DNA of 64,000 nt from Cryobacterium ruanii (GCF_004404055.1 NZ_SOHK01000015.1:310001-374000); one strand, 5' to 3'; counted from the stretch's first letter, positions 27,375-37,322 are shown. Made by a program: numbers and translations. Notes: a model not told the origin generated them from the sequence alone.

Positions 27375-28373
27375 CTAGGCAGCGACGAGACTCATGACAT
27401 CGGCGGTCAGTTCGACCGACCGCAGGCGACCGTCGATGAACGGTGACTGGTGGGCCAGGATGAGTTCGTCAGCCCCGGTTCCCTCGACAAAATCCTCGAG
27501 GTAGGCACGCACGTCGTCGGCCGTGCCGACCGCGGAATACCGCATCATATTGGCGATATTGCGACCCTCCGGCGTGGTCAGGAAGACGTCGATCTGGTCG
27601 TCGCTGTACTCCGGGGTCGCCGGCCCGCGGGAGAGCATGCCGCGCACCCGGGTGCGGCGGGTCGTCTCAAACTGGTGCATGGCATCCGCTTTGTCGTCGG
27701 CCGCGATCACGTTCGCCGCAACGATGAGGTGCGGCGCTGCGAGCTGCTCCGACGGCGCGAAGTCGCGGCGGTAGAGCGCGATGGCGTCGTGCAGTGCGTC
27801 GGGCGCGAAGTGGGAGGCGAAGGCGTAGGGCAGGCCCAGCGCGGCGGCGAGCCCGGCACCGAACAACGACGACCCCAGGATATACAGCGGCACATTGGTG
27901 CCGGCGCCGGGTACGGCCTGCACGCCCGGCACGACGGACTGACCGCGCAGGTAGGCCTGCAATTCCATGACGTCCTGGGGAAACTGGTCGGACGCGCGCG
28001 GGTCGCGGCGCATCGCCCGGGCGGTGTTCTGGTCGCTGCCGGGCGCCCGGCCGAGGCCCAGGTCGATGCGGTCGGGGTAGAGCTCGGCGAGGGTGCCAAA
28101 CTGCTCGGCGATCACGAGCGGGGAGTGGTTGGGCAGCATGACGCCGCCGGATCCGAGCCGGATCGTGCTGGTCTGCCCGGCGACATGGCCGATCAGAATG
28201 CTGGTCGCCGACGATCCGATGGTCGGCATGTTGTGGTGCTCGGCGTACCAGACGCGCTCGTACCCGTGTTTTTCGGCCGCCTGCGCGAGTGCGACGCTCG
28301 CCGCGAAGCTCTCCCGAACGGTCTGCCCGGGGGCAATCGGAGCGAGGTCAAGAATGGAGAGCGGAATAGTCAT
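27375..28373 (-). CDS. LLM class flavin-dependent oxidoreductase
   Basis: 332-residue luciferase-like (LLM) TIM-barrel monooxygenase/oxidoreductase of the YhbW/MsnO8 type: [44 protein letters not shown] and [20 protein letters not shown] are classic blocks. It uses reduced flavin; the substrate is unknown. I chose the ATG at 28373 ([13 protein letters not shown]) because the family starts with PLSVLDL-type text; the frame also has an upstream start at 28397. Confidence 0.9.
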   Translation of the reverse strand: MTIPLSILDLAPIAPGQTVRESFAASVALAQAAEKHGYERVWYAEHHNMPTIGSSATSILIGHVAGQTSTIRLGSGGVMLPNHSPLVIAEQFGTLAELYPDRIDLGLGRAPGSDQNTARAMRRDPRASDQFPQDVMELQAYLRGQSVVPGVQAVPGAGTNVPLYILGSSLFGAGLAAALGLPYAFASHFAPDALHDAIALYRRDFAPSEQLAAPHLIVAANVIAADDKADAMHQFETTRRTRVRGMLSRGPATPEYSDDQIDVFLTTPEGRNIANMMRYSAVGTADDVRAYLEDFVEGTGADELILAHQSPFIDGRLRSVELTADVMSLVAA

Positions 28374-28458
28374 ACTGGTGGCAACACCGCCGCGCACAAA
28401 TCGTTACCCGGCTCCCGAAAGGTGCCCGCAATCGCTGGGTCTGGTCAATCGCGCGGCG

Positions 28459-28929
28459 TCACTCGCCCGCAGCAAGCCGGCCGATACCGGGCACGAATCG
28501 CCCGACCCGCGCACCGTAGCTGCGGTAATCGGGGTGCTCGGCTAAGAGCATCCGCTCTTCCCACCGGGTCTTCATCGAGAGCAGCCCGACTAGCGCGACC
28601 CAGGCCACCACGTGCCAAGCGGATGCCCCCACCAGCACGAGCGCGACACCGCCGGTCATGAGTCCCGCATAGATCGGGCTGCGCATGAGCCCGTATACCC
28701 CCGTAGTGACCAGCTGGGCCTTCTCGCGTGGAATCGGACTCGCTGTCAACGCCGACCCCAGTTTGATGACGCCGAGAACCACGAGCACGGCGCCGACCAA
28801 ACCCAACGAAATCGCTGCCACGATCACTCCGACGTTTGTGAACCAGAGTGTGCCGTGCGGTATGAAGGCCAGGGCTGCCAGCAGAAGAAATTGCCCGGTC
28901 ACCAGGCTGAGTGCGAGTGCACGTTTCAT
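28459..28929 (-). CDS. Isoprenylcysteine carboxylmethyltransferase-like membrane protein
   Basis: 156 residues with four hydrophobic helices and the ICMT/PEMT-like C-terminal half: LVTTGVYGLMRSPIYAGLM, then KTRWEERMLLAEHPDYRSYGARVGRFVP. This is the AdoMet-binding region of small bacterial methyltransferase-like membrane proteins. Acceptor unknown. The ATG at 28929 precedes the first helix; the longer frame to 29043 adds an unlikely cysteine-rich leader. Confidence 0.8.
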   Translation of the reverse strand: MKRALALSLVTGQFLLLAALAFIPHGTLWFTNVGVIVAAISLGLVGAVLVVLGVIKLGSALTASPIPREKAQLVTTGVYGLMRSPIYAGLMTGGVALVLVGASAWHVVAWVALVGLLSMKTRWEERMLLAEHPDYRSYGARVGRFVPGIGRLAAGE

Positions 28930-29217
28930 GGCTTGAGGGTACGCCCGGGTGGGACTCGCACCCATGCAGGTCAACGACGGATCTTCACCGCGTAACGAAA
29001 TGAAACATTTTCGCTTTTGGGCAGACAAACCACACGACGACAACTTACCCTCGTACGAACAGACCAGCTCCGCCGAGGCCGCCGGAGAGTGACATCGGGC
29101 TTCGATTCCGATCGCGTGCCGACTTATCGTGCGCGATCAATTCGAGGCACGCGCCTGCTGCGGCAGGTGCATTCGCCCGGCACCTCAGACGAGATGCCCC
29201 GCTGAAGTGGAGCCACT

Positions 29218-29412
29218 ATGACCGACGACGAACTCCTTCTTGAAATCGACTACACCGGCTACGACAGCTCCTGCCGCGACCCGCACATCACACCGGCCGA
29301 GGACCTTGTCGAGTGCCGACGCCTGCGCGGCCACGGTGACGAACCACACGGCACCCGGGCCGGCATGCGCGCCATCCGCTGGCAGGCCGGCGCCGCTCCC
29401 CTCGCCGCGTAG
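29218..29412 (+). CDS. Small hypothetical protein
   Basis: 64 residues, acidic at the start (MTDDELLLEIDYTGYDSSC) and basic at the end. GGAG is well placed upstream of the ATG. No family recognised. It could also be the surviving start of a longer gene. Confidence 0.35.
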   Translation: MTDDELLLEIDYTGYDSSCRDPHITPAEDLVECRRLRGHGDEPHGTRAGMRAIRWQAGAAPLAA

Positions 29413-29586
29413 ATACCCGACTGCCGGCTCCACTTCGACCGCACCCGAACCTGGCGCCCCGCCAGCTAAAATCGCGCCGTCACCACCGCCGAAAAGCCCA
29501 ATTGGGATAAGTAGGGACCCCCGGGAGACACCTAGATGTTTGAACGGGGAGCGGATGATTCACTGACTCCGCGAGCCCTCGCCCCC

Positions 29587-29814
29587 ATGTCCTACCAGCC
29601 TCTCACCGACGACGAGGTCTTCGGCCTCTACCGAGCGGTCACGGCCGAGTCGACGATTCTGCTCGTCGTCTACGACAATCCGGGCACCACCCATGTCACG
29701 TTCAGTGACGAGTTGCACGGCCGCATTGCCGTGCTGCCGAACATCGGCTCGATCAAGATTCCGGGTGTACCTGCCGCTGCTGCGCCGGCAAGAATCGCCG
29801 CCCTCCGCCCGTGA
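29587..29814 (+). CDS. Small hypothetical protein
   Basis: 75 residues from MSYQPLTDDEVFGLYRAV; beta-rich middle (STILLVVYDNPGTTHVTF) and an Ala-rich end. The frame is open from 29536, so a 92-residue version is possible. I do not recognise it. The stretch 29815-30085 that follows shows nothing except a short TCCTCGG repeat near 30000-30020. Confidence 0.4.
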   Translation: MSYQPLTDDEVFGLYRAVTAESTILLVVYDNPGTTHVTFSDELHGRIAVLPNIGSIKIPGVPAAAAPARIAALRP

Positions 29815-30085
29815 TTCCCGCGCGCGTCACGGTCGGCGTCGGCCTCGATTCTGCGGCCCGCAGCGAACTCGAGCCGACCCTGCGCCGGCTGGGCCTGGGC
29901 GGCTGATTCCGGTCAGCTGAGTCCGGGCGTCACGGTTGCAGCCACCATGCTGATCCGGTCGAGACTCAGGGAACAGCTTCATCCAGGCCGGTTGTCGTCG
30001 CTCGGTCCTCGGTCCTCGGTCGGCTGCCACGTTGCGCGGGTATCCTCAATGGGTGTACCCAACTGACCAGACCCGGGTGCTCGGG

Positions 30086-30970
30086 ATGACCGAGTGGCGG
30101 GGCCTCGAGCAAGCCCACGAAGAACGCGCCGACGCGTTTACCCGTGGCCGCCGCGAGCGCGCGGCAACCGGCAAGACGCATCCGGTCGACGATTTTCTGT
30201 TCACCTACTACCCGTTCCGTCCCGGCTTGTTGCGCCGCTGGCATCCCGGAGCGGGCGTGCTGCTGCAGGGCGCCGCCGCCGAGCCTCGCGCGAACTGGAA
30301 GTGGTACCGTCGCGAAGGTAGCGACAGCCAAGTGGATGCCGCCGCCTTCTCCGAGAAGAACGAGCGCGTCATCCGCTTCATCGGTTCACTGCTCAGTGCG
30401 ACTCGGCAACGCCCCGCCCATTTCGGCTGTTTCGGACTGCACGAGTGGGCCATGGTTTACCGCCAGGGTGAACACCGGCATGTTGCGCCGCTGCGCCTCG
30501 GCCAGGGCGACACCGACGCCGTCGTCGACGGCAACCGCGTGGCCTGCAGCCACTTCGACGCGTTCCGATTTTTCACTCCCGCAGCGATCCCCTTGAACCA
30601 GCTCTCGCCCTCTCGGGAGAACCAGCCGGTTCTGGAGCAGCCCGGCTGCCTGCACGCCGGAATGGACATTTACAAATGGGTGATCAAGCTCGGCCCACTC
30701 GTTCCCGGCGAGGTGTTGCTCGACTCCTTCGAACTCGCGCGCGACATTCGCCAGCTCGACATGGAGGCCTCGCCCTACGACCTCGCCGATTGGGGCTATG
30801 CGCCGGTCGCGGTTGAGACTGCCGCCGGTAAGGCGGAGTATGTGCGTCGCCAGCGCGGTTTCACCGAGCGCAGCAACGCGTTGCGTGAGCGTGTCGTCAG
30901 CCTACTCGCCGGCCCCTCGATTGAGATCGAGCGCGATTTGCCAGATTGTTCTCAGGTTTCACCGCGGTGA
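30086..30970 (+). CDS. Conserved protein, often labelled 3-methyladenine DNA glycosylase
   Basis: About 294 residues. Conserved-looking blocks are HPVDDFLFTYYPFRPGLLRRWHPG, FGLHEWAMVYRQ, HFDAFRFFTPAAIPLNQL, QPGCLHAGMDIYKWVIKLGP and MEASPYDLADWGY. I recall actinobacterial proteins with this pattern being auto-annotated as 3-methyladenine DNA glycosylases, but I see no helix-hairpin-helix or known glycosylase motif, so activity is unproven. The invariant His, Trp and Asp residues suggest an enzyme. Start uncertain: TTG 30032, GTG 30077 and ATG 30086 are in frame, and I chose the ATG nearest the conserved text. Confidence 0.6.
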   Translation: MTEWRGLEQAHEERADAFTRGRRERAATGKTHPVDDFLFTYYPFRPGLLRRWHPGAGVLLQGAAAEPRANWKWYRREGSDSQVDAAAFSEKNERVIRFIGSLLSATRQRPAHFGCFGLHEWAMVYRQGEHRHVAPLRLGQGDTDAVVDGNRVACSHFDAFRFFTPAAIPLNQLSPSRENQPVLEQPGCLHAGMDIYKWVIKLGPLVPGEVLLDSFELARDIRQLDMEASPYDLADWGYAPVAVETAAGKAEYVRRQRGFTERSNALRERVVSLLAGPSIEIERDLPDCSQVSPR

Positions 30971-31150
30971 CGAGCGGATGCCGCTCGTAGCGGCGATCCG
31001 CGCCCGTGGCGTCGACCGAGTTGCTCGTTCAGAACGATCAACGACACCCATTTGGGGCACAGTAACCAAACCGGTTGGGCCGGGGCTCCGGACCATCTGT
31101 GCGGCCCGAGAAATGATCGGGCCGGAACAGAACAACGAATAGGAGCTCTC

Positions 31151-31720
31151 ATGAACACGATCACGAAGCACACGAACGTTCGCAAGATCACCGCGCTGGG
31201 AATCACCGGCGCCGCAGCATCGGCTCTCATCATCGGCGGTTTCGTCGCCCCAGCCCAGGCCCTGGACGGCGACAGCACCAGCACCAGCACCAGCACCAGC
31301 ACCAGCACCGACAGCTCGTCCGAGCAGAATCGCCTGGACATCATCGGCGACCTGTTCAACTTCTCGGGCAACGACTCGACCGGCAACGGCGTGCTCGGCA
31401 ACGACACCTCGCTCGGCGGAGTCGGCAACGGCGGCCTCGTGAACGGCGGAGTGGTAGATGGCCCGCTCGTGAACGATTCCCTCAACAGCGACATCGGTGA
31501 TGTCGCCTCCGGCAACGAGGTCGGCAACGACGCGTCCGTCGCCAACGGCAACGACGTGGTCGCTCCGATCGACGCTCCCGTCACCGCTCCGGTTGACGCC
31601 GGCAACGGCACCGATGTCGACTCCGACGTCGGCAGTGTCGACGTCGAAGACATCGACGGCTCGGTCGACGCGATCGTCAACGACGTTCTCGGCGAAGTCG
31701 GTCTCGGCCTCGGCCGCTAA
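31151..31720 (+). CDS. Secreted Asn/Gly/Asp-rich repeat protein
   Basis: 189 residues with a clear signal peptide (KITALGITGAAASALIIGG, cleavage after PAQA). An (Ser-Thr)n stretch follows, then irregular repeats rich in Asn, Gly, Asp and Val (GNDSTGNGVLGNDTSLGG, VNGGVVDGPLVNDS). AGGAG lies ahead of the ATG. No catalytic motif or cell-wall anchor is visible. It ends in a strong hairpin at 31733. Probably a surface or exported structural protein; function unknown. Confidence 0.75.
   Translation: MNTITKHTNVRKITALGITGAAASALIIGGFVAPAQALDGDSTSTSTSTSTSTDSSSEQNRLDIIGDLFNFSGNDSTGNGVLGNDTSLGGVGNGGLVNGGVVDGPLVNDSLNSDIGDVASGNEVGNDASVANGNDVVAPIDAPVTAPVDAGNGTDVDSDVGSVDVEDIDGSVDAIVNDVLGEVGLGLGR
31274..31309 (+). 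repeat. AGCACC hexanucleotide repeat x6
   Basis: Six perfect copies encode Ser-Thr repeats directly after the signal-peptide cleavage region of the secreted protein. Confidence 0.96.
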
Positions 31721-31732
31721 CCAGATTGTGTT

Positions 31733-31768
31733 AACGAGGGCGTTTCCCCCGCGGGTGACGCCCTCGTT
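31733..31768. terminator. Bidirectional hairpin terminator
   Basis: Perfect 11-bp stem AACGAGGGCGT / ACGCCCTCGTT with a 14-base loop, placed between the convergent secreted-protein and ankyrin genes. There is little of a U-run, but the location between converging stops supports a terminator for both. Confidence 0.75.
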
Positions 31769-31773
31769 GTGCG

Positions 31774-32175
31774 TCAGGCGCGCGGGTACGACTCGATGAC
31801 CTCCCGCATACGCGGCAGACCGAACTGGTCGGCGATGGCCACGCCACTGTGCGTGCCGAGGCTTGGGTCAGCATCCGCTTCGAGCAGCAACCGCAGAATG
31901 ACCTCGTTGTTTCGAAAAATCGCGCAGGAGATGGCGGTCTGGCCCATCGCATTAATAGCGGATGCGTCCGCCCCGCGTCGAAGCAGCTCCGCGACGGTCT
32001 CGGCGTGCTGCTGGTAGGCAGCGACGATCAGCAGTGTGTCTCCGCGCGGGTTGACGACGTCGAGGCCGACTCCGGCATCGATCATTTCGCCCAGCGGGCC
32101 GGTCAGGCCGTCGCGGGCGAGGTCGAAGATGCCCTCGATGACCTCGGGACTGAGCCCGGATGTGTTCTCGTTCAC
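31774..32175 (-). CDS. Ankyrin repeat protein
   Basis: 133 residues made of three to four ankyrin repeats: VVNPRGDTLLIVAAYQQHAETV, AINAMGQTAISCAIFRNNEVIL and LGTHSGVAIADQFGLPRM. Ankyrin repeats mediate protein-protein contacts; partner unknown. GTG at 32175 is chosen because GGGAG is six bases upstream; the frame extends to 32298 without family features. Confidence 0.82.
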   Translation of the reverse strand: MNENTSGLSPEVIEGIFDLARDGLTGPLGEMIDAGVGLDVVNPRGDTLLIVAAYQQHAETVAELLRRGADASAINAMGQTAISCAIFRNNEVILRLLLEADADPSLGTHSGVAIADQFGLPRMREVIESYPRA

Positions 32176-32305
32176 TGATTGCTCCCGCTCGATAAACCGT
32201 GGGACCAGCTTAACCGGCGCGGGCCCGCAAGCGTCTGATGACACGATTCGGCGACCAACACCGACCGCGTTGACGACGCTTGCGGGTCGGTGCCACACTC
32301 AGAGC

Positions 32306-32938
32306 ATGAAACCTCGACCGTTCCTATTCGCGGCGTTGGTCGCGACCGGTCTGCTCGCCCTCACCGCGTGCGCGGGCGACGCGGTTCCCGGCGCAGACGT
32401 GCCGAGGATGCTGCCGCCGTACGTCGCATTTCCGCAGCCGTTGCTGTCGGGCGACGAACTGGTCGGCCAGGGCACGGTCCTGCAGCAGGGCGACGCCGAG
32501 CCACAACTCTGCCTGGGCCCCATTATGGAGTCCTACCCACCGCAGTGCAGCGGCCCGACGATTCTCGGCTGGGACTGGTCGCAGGCACAGTATTCCGAAA
32601 CCGCGGGCGCGGTGACGTGGGGCCCCTACGCGGTGTTCGGCACCTGGGATGACACCGCCTTCACCCAGACCCAGCCGCCAATTCCGCTGTCCCTGTATTC
32701 GCCGATCGGCTCTCCCGATCCGCGCCAGGACCCGGCAAACGCGGGAGCGAGCGACGACGCCACTCTGCAGGCCATTCAGGACGGACTCAACCAGCCGCAG
32801 GTGCTGACCTCGATGCCGATGAACGGCTACCTGTGGGTGTCCGTGCTCTACGACGATGGCACCATCCAGAAATTCGTCGACGAGCAGTACGGCCAGGACG
32901 TCGTCATCGTGCAGTCAGCTCTGGTTACGGCGAGCTGA
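32306..32938 (+). CDS. Putative lipoprotein, function unknown
   Basis: 210 residues with a lipoprotein signal (LVATGLLALTACAG, lipid-modified Cys about 22). The mature part is Pro/Gly/Gln-rich, with a Cys pair (LCLGPIMESYPPQCSGP) and the block WGPYAVFGTWDDTAF. I do not recognise a domain. It is transcribed toward the alpha/beta hydrolase about 100 bases downstream. Confidence 0.7.
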   Translation: MKPRPFLFAALVATGLLALTACAGDAVPGADVPRMLPPYVAFPQPLLSGDELVGQGTVLQQGDAEPQLCLGPIMESYPPQCSGPTILGWDWSQAQYSETAGAVTWGPYAVFGTWDDTAFTQTQPPIPLSLYSPIGSPDPRQDPANAGASDDATLQAIQDGLNQPQVLTSMPMNGYLWVSVLYDDGTIQKFVDEQYGQDVVIVQSALVTAS

Positions 32939-33042
32939 CCGCCGCCGCAAGCACGGCCACCGCCGTGACGTCGGTCACGAGGGACGGCGGTGGTGAGTGA
33001 ATCGGGCGAACCGGCGGGCAGCATCCGTGGTGCAATAGGGAG

Positions 33043-33819
33043 ATGTTGCATCGAAACGCCCCCGAACACCGTTTTGTTCCGTCCCTCGATGGCGTGCAAC
33101 TGGCCACCTATGAGCTTGGTGACCCGGAGCATCCGACCGTGTTCGTGGTACACGGCTTCGCCTCGAGTGCGATCGCCAACTGGCACGCGACCGGGTGGAC
33201 TCGCGACCTGACCCGCGCCGGCTTTCACGTGATCGGCATCGACCAGCGCGGCCACGGAGCGAGCGACAAACCGCACTCGACCGATGCCTACTCGATGGAG
33301 TTGCTCGTCGGCGACGTCGAGGCGGTACTCGACGCCTACCTGCTCACCGAGGTGCGCTACGTCGGTTATTCCCTCGGCGCACGGGTGGGCTGGCAGGCCG
33401 CCCGTGAGCTGGGCGGCCGCATCACGCAAGCCGTGCTCGGCGGCATCCCCGACGGCGATCCGCTCAAGCGTTTTCAGATAGCGGATGCCCGCGCCCACCT
33501 CGAACACGGCACCGAACTCACCGATCACCTCACGGGCACTTATCTCACGATGGCGAAGGCTCTGCCGGGCAACGATCTGGCGGCCCTCGTCGCCTTGGTC
33601 GAAGGCATGCGCGGCGGCCCGCAGCCCGTCGCCGCAAACGCGCCCAGTCAGCCGCTGCTGTTTGCCACCGGCAGCGAGGACAGCATTCTCGCTGCCTCCC
33701 GGGCCCTGGCCGCGGCCACGCCGAACGGTGCCTTCTTCGAGATTCCCGGCCGCAACCACTTCAATGCGCCGCCGTCGCGGCCGTTCCGCGAGGCGGCGAT
33801 CGACTTCCTCCAGCACTGA
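33043..33819 (+). CDS. Alpha/beta hydrolase
   Basis: 258-residue alpha/beta-hydrolase: oxyanion region VFVVHGFASS, then GIDQRGHGASDKP, nucleophile serine in YVGYSLGARVG, acid near ATGSEDSI, and histidine in GRNHFNAPP. Substrate unknown. ATG start; no signal peptide. Confidence 0.9.
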   Translation: MLHRNAPEHRFVPSLDGVQLATYELGDPEHPTVFVVHGFASSAIANWHATGWTRDLTRAGFHVIGIDQRGHGASDKPHSTDAYSMELLVGDVEAVLDAYLLTEVRYVGYSLGARVGWQAARELGGRITQAVLGGIPDGDPLKRFQIADARAHLEHGTELTDHLTGTYLTMAKALPGNDLAALVALVEGMRGGPQPVAANAPSQPLLFATGSEDSILAASRALAAATPNGAFFEIPGRNHFNAPPSRPFREAAIDFLQH

Positions 33820-33905
33820 TGCTCAGCCGAGCGAGACGGTTCTTTCGTCATCTATGAGATCAGTCTTGCAGAGCTGCCCGTGCTTCACGGGGGCGAAGCG
33901 ACAGA

Positions 33906-35186
33906 CTAAACCCGGGGAGTGACCGCCGTCGACCGTTTCCCGTCCGGTCCGATACCGACCCTATTGGCCGCCGCCACATCAAAGGTGTACGCGGTGCCGT
34001 TTCTCAGCCCGGTCACGACCGCCGATTGTGCCCGCCCGACCACGAGTTTCGTGGTCACGAGTTTTCCGTCCGCGTAGGCTCGCACCCGATAGCCGAGTAT
34101 TGCCGCACCGCCGTTGGATGGCGCCGTCCAGCGCACCGTAGCGGATGCCTTTCCCGCTATGGGCGTTCTAATCGTCGGTGCCCCCGGGACAGTCCGAACG
34201 GGGATGTGCACGGCGACGTAGTCGGCGTCTTCCACGCCGCCGAAGAGGAGGCCAGTCATCATGGTCATTGTGATCAATGGTGCTGCCCCTGGCTGCACGA
34301 ATTCTGATGTCGATGAGGAACCGTCGCGAACGGTGACCGCGATTTTACTCCCGTCAGCAGACACCACAGAGGGCAGCGGAAGGTTGTCCAGTGAGTCCTC
34401 GTTGAGGTCGGATCCGAGAGTGACCTGCCGTGACACGAACGGTGCAGTGGTGCCCGTCCAGAATCCCCGGGGGCCCGCCACTCTGACCAGGTCGCCGCTT
34501 CGCACCGTCAAAGTGGACGTTACCCAATGCTGCTTGATGGAATACACCGTATCAACATCTCCTCGAGCGAGGCTGAGGGCCGGGGTACGCTCGCCGGTAC
34601 TCGTACCACGCTCCAGAATCAGGTTGGCCTCCAGGCTGTCCCCGGAGGGAAAGCCCACCTGCGGCGGTTGCGCTGATGCTCCGGTCCCCGAAAACGTCAC
34701 CCCGTAGTAACCGGCGGCATGAATTGGACCACTGTCGTCCGACGGACCGATCAAGGGCCGATGATCTGGCGTCACGGCGAAGAACCCGGCCGGCAAGGGG
34801 ATCGTGACGCTGCGTTTCTGAGCGTCGAGCGATGCGGTGCCACCCACGGTGAAGTTTTCTCCATACAAGCTAAAGCGCACGGTGTTGACATTCAGTGCGG
34901 CGACGTCGGCCGGCAAGATAAAACGGATGCTTGTGCTCGATGTGGGCAGGCTCATGCGGTGATCGAGAAAACCGGCGTCGTTGTTGATGAACACCGAGTG
35001 TGAGTAGGGTGCCGGCAGCGTCACTGAATGAGTCACCGTCCCGATCGCCGTGGCACTGGCACTGGCACTGGCACTGGCACTGGCTCCGACTGTGGCAAGG
35101 CCCAGCACCGTTGCCAGCGCGGCAGCCAGAACTGCACGCCAGCGGATTGATGCTTTCTGGTTCTGACGAGAACTTTGCGCGAACAT
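33906..35186 (-). CDS. Secreted protein with C-terminal fibronectin type III domain
   Basis: 426 residues. Signal peptide with helix VLAAALATVLGLATVG, followed by an Ser-Ala repeat (encoded by five TGGCAC units at 35051-35080). The central 270 residues are beta-rich without a known motif. One fibronectin type III domain occupies about residues 335-425 (PGAPTIRTPIAGKASATVRW, GGAAILGYRVRAYADG, GLRNGTAYTFDVAAANRVG). Probably a surface or secreted adhesion or polysaccharide-binding protein; no catalytic residues were recognised. Confidence 0.78.
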   Translation of the reverse strand: MFAQSSRQNQKASIRWRAVLAAALATVLGLATVGASASASASASATAIGTVTHSVTLPAPYSHSVFINNDAGFLDHRMSLPTSSTSIRFILPADVAALNVNTVRFSLYGENFTVGGTASLDAQKRSVTIPLPAGFFAVTPDHRPLIGPSDDSGPIHAAGYYGVTFSGTGASAQPPQVGFPSGDSLEANLILERGTSTGERTPALSLARGDVDTVYSIKQHWVTSTLTVRSGDLVRVAGPRGFWTGTTAPFVSRQVTLGSDLNEDSLDNLPLPSVVSADGSKIAVTVRDGSSSTSEFVQPGAAPLITMTMMTGLLFGGVEDADYVAVHIPVRTVPGAPTIRTPIAGKASATVRWTAPSNGGAAILGYRVRAYADGKLVTTKLVVGRAQSAVVTGLRNGTAYTFDVAAANRVGIGPDGKRSTAVTPRV

Positions 35187-35409
35187 TGGCGGTGCCTTTC
35201 ACCCAGCAATGAGCCCCCTCCGAGCGACGCTGCCCGGAACTCAACGAATATAGCGCGATCACGCCACCAAAAGGGGTGTTCAACTCCACCTGTGCCGGCG
35301 CTACCTGCATGCGCGCCGTTGAGCGGATGCCGCGGCCGCGGGCATCCGCTTTGCCACGCGCCGGACGAGCCTTTACACGGGGAGCGGCGGCGTCGACTAC
35401 CGTTGTAGT

Positions 35410-37275
35410 ATGACCGCACCAGACACCACTGCGCAGAACGAGGCAGACGCTGCCACTGCAACCAAGACCTTTGCCGATCTCGGGCTCAACGACGCCATGC
35501 TCAAGGCGCTCAAAGCCGTCGGCTACGAAACCCCCTCGGCCATTCAGGCCGCCACCATTCCCCCGCTGCTGGAGGGTCGCGACGTTGTCGGACTCGCCCA
35601 GACCGGCACCGGTAAGACGGCCGCGTTCGCGCTGCCGATTCTGAACCGGCTCGACCTGTCGCAGAAGAACCCGCAAGCCCTCGTGCTCGCGCCCACGCGT
35701 GAGCTCGCACTGCAGGTGTGTGAGGCATTCGAGAAGTACGCCGCCCATATGCGCGGCGTGCACGTGCTGCCGGTCTACGGCGGACAGGGCTACGGTCAGC
35801 AGCTGTCTGCCTTGCGTCGTGGGGTGCACATCGTTGTCGGTACTCCGGGCCGCATTATGGACCACCTCGCCAAGGGCACCCTCGACCTCTCGGAGCTGAA
35901 GTTCCTCGTACTCGATGAGGCCGATGAGATGCTGAACATGGGCTTCGTGGAGGACATCGAGACGATTCTCGCGGACACCCCCGACGACAAGCAGGTTGCG
36001 CTGTTCTCGGCTACGATGCCGGCGCAGATTCGCCGCATCTCCAAGAAGTACCTGCACGATCCCGAAGAAATCACGGTCAAGAGCAAGACCACGACCAGCG
36101 CGAACACCACCCAGCGCTACCTGATGGTGTCGTACCCGCAAAAGCTTGATGCGCTCACCCGAATTCTCGAGGTCGAGAACTTCGAGGGCATGATCATCTT
36201 CGCCCGTACCAAGAACGAAACCGAGTTGCTGGCCGAGAAGCTGCGTGCGCGCGGCTACTCCGCCATGGCGATCAACGGTGACGTGCAGCAGGTGCAGCGC
36301 GAACGTACGATCAACCAGCTCAAGAGCGGCAAGCTCGACATTCTCGTCGCAACGGATGTCGCCGCTCGCGGCCTCGACGTGGAACGCATCAGCCACGTCG
36401 TCAACTACGACATTCCGATCGACACCGAGTCCTACGTGCACCGCATCGGCCGCACCGGCCGCGCCGGTCGCTCGGGCGCAGCGATCAGCTTCGTCACACC
36501 GCGCGAGCGTCGCCTGCTCTCTGCGATCGAGAAGGCGACCCGCCAGCCGCTGACCCAGATGCAGCTGCCGAGCGTGGAGGACGTCAACGTGACGCGCTTG
36601 ACGCGTTTCGACGACGCCATCACGTCGGCACTCGACGAGACGGACCGCATCAGCAAGTTCCGCGACATCATCGCGCACTACGTGTCCCACCACGATGTGC
36701 CCGAGGTCGACGTGGCCGCTGCCCTCGCGGTGGTGTCCCAAGGCGAGACTCCCCTTCTGCTCTCGGCCGAGGACGTTCGGGCGCAGCAGCGCGTCGAACG
36801 CGACGAGCGGGTCGAACGCTCGGAGCAGCGCGGCGATCGCCCGGACCGCGGCGGCCGTTCAGATCGGCCCGATCGCTTCGGCCGCGACGACCGGGGCGGC
36901 CGCGACGACCGGGGCAGCTACGCTCCGCGCGAAGACCGTGCGGTACGCAGCGAACGCCCGGTGCGTTCCAGCGGCAAGCCGATGGCGCAGTACCGCATCG
37001 AGGTCGGCAAGCGGCACAAGGTGGAACCGCGCCAGATTGTTGGCGCCCTCGCCAACGAGGGCGGGCTGAGCCGCGACGACTTCGGGCACATCAAGATTCT
37101 GCCCGAGTTCTCGCTGGTCGAGTTGCCCGCTGACCTGTCGGGCGATGTGTTCTCCAAGCTGGAAAACACCCGCATCAGCGGCAAGCTCATCGAGCTGCGC
37201 GCCGATAAGGGCGGCGCGTCCCGTTCCGCCGATCAGGGTGATCGCCCGCCGCGCGCTCCGCGCCGCGAGTACTAA
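35410..37275 (+). CDS. DEAD-box ATP-dependent RNA helicase (DeaD/CsdA type)
   Basis: 621 residues. Motifs in order: Q motif (TPSAIQAATIPPLL), Walker A AQTGTGKTAAF, APTRELALQV, TPGRIMDHL, DEAD box (VLDEADEMLNMGF), SAT, then ARTKNETE, VATDVAARGLDVE and HRIGRTGRAGR. An Arg/Asp/Gly-rich linker (RDDRGGRDDRG, about 490-520) precedes a C-terminal DbpA-type RNA-binding domain (QYRIEVGKRHKVEPRQIVGA). DeaD-type helicases remodel rRNA and mRNA, often in the cold. A strong terminator follows at 37290. Confidence 0.95.
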   Translation: MTAPDTTAQNEADAATATKTFADLGLNDAMLKALKAVGYETPSAIQAATIPPLLEGRDVVGLAQTGTGKTAAFALPILNRLDLSQKNPQALVLAPTRELALQVCEAFEKYAAHMRGVHVLPVYGGQGYGQQLSALRRGVHIVVGTPGRIMDHLAKGTLDLSELKFLVLDEADEMLNMGFVEDIETILADTPDDKQVALFSATMPAQIRRISKKYLHDPEEITVKSKTTTSANTTQRYLMVSYPQKLDALTRILEVENFEGMIIFARTKNETELLAEKLRARGYSAMAINGDVQQVQRERTINQLKSGKLDILVATDVAARGLDVERISHVVNYDIPIDTESYVHRIGRTGRAGRSGAAISFVTPRERRLLSAIEKATRQPLTQMQLPSVEDVNVTRLTRFDDAITSALDETDRISKFRDIIAHYVSHHDVPEVDVAAALAVVSQGETPLLLSAEDVRAQQRVERDERVERSEQRGDRPDRGGRSDRPDRFGRDDRGGRDDRGSYAPREDRAVRSERPVRSSGKPMAQYRIEVGKRHKVEPRQIVGALANEGGLSRDDFGHIKILPEFSLVELPADLSGDVFSKLENTRISGKLIELRADKGGASRSADQGDRPPRAPRREY

Positions 37276-37289
37276 AGTCTGAGCTCAGG

Positions 37290-37322
37290 AGCCCCCTCAC
37301 CGTTCGCGGTCAGGGGGCTTTT
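37290..37322 (+). terminator. Intrinsic terminator of DEAD-box helicase
   Basis: AGCCCCCT at 37290-37297 pairs with AGGGGGCT at 37312-37319, loop 14 bases, then TTTT. It lies 15 bases after the helicase stop. Confidence 0.88.
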
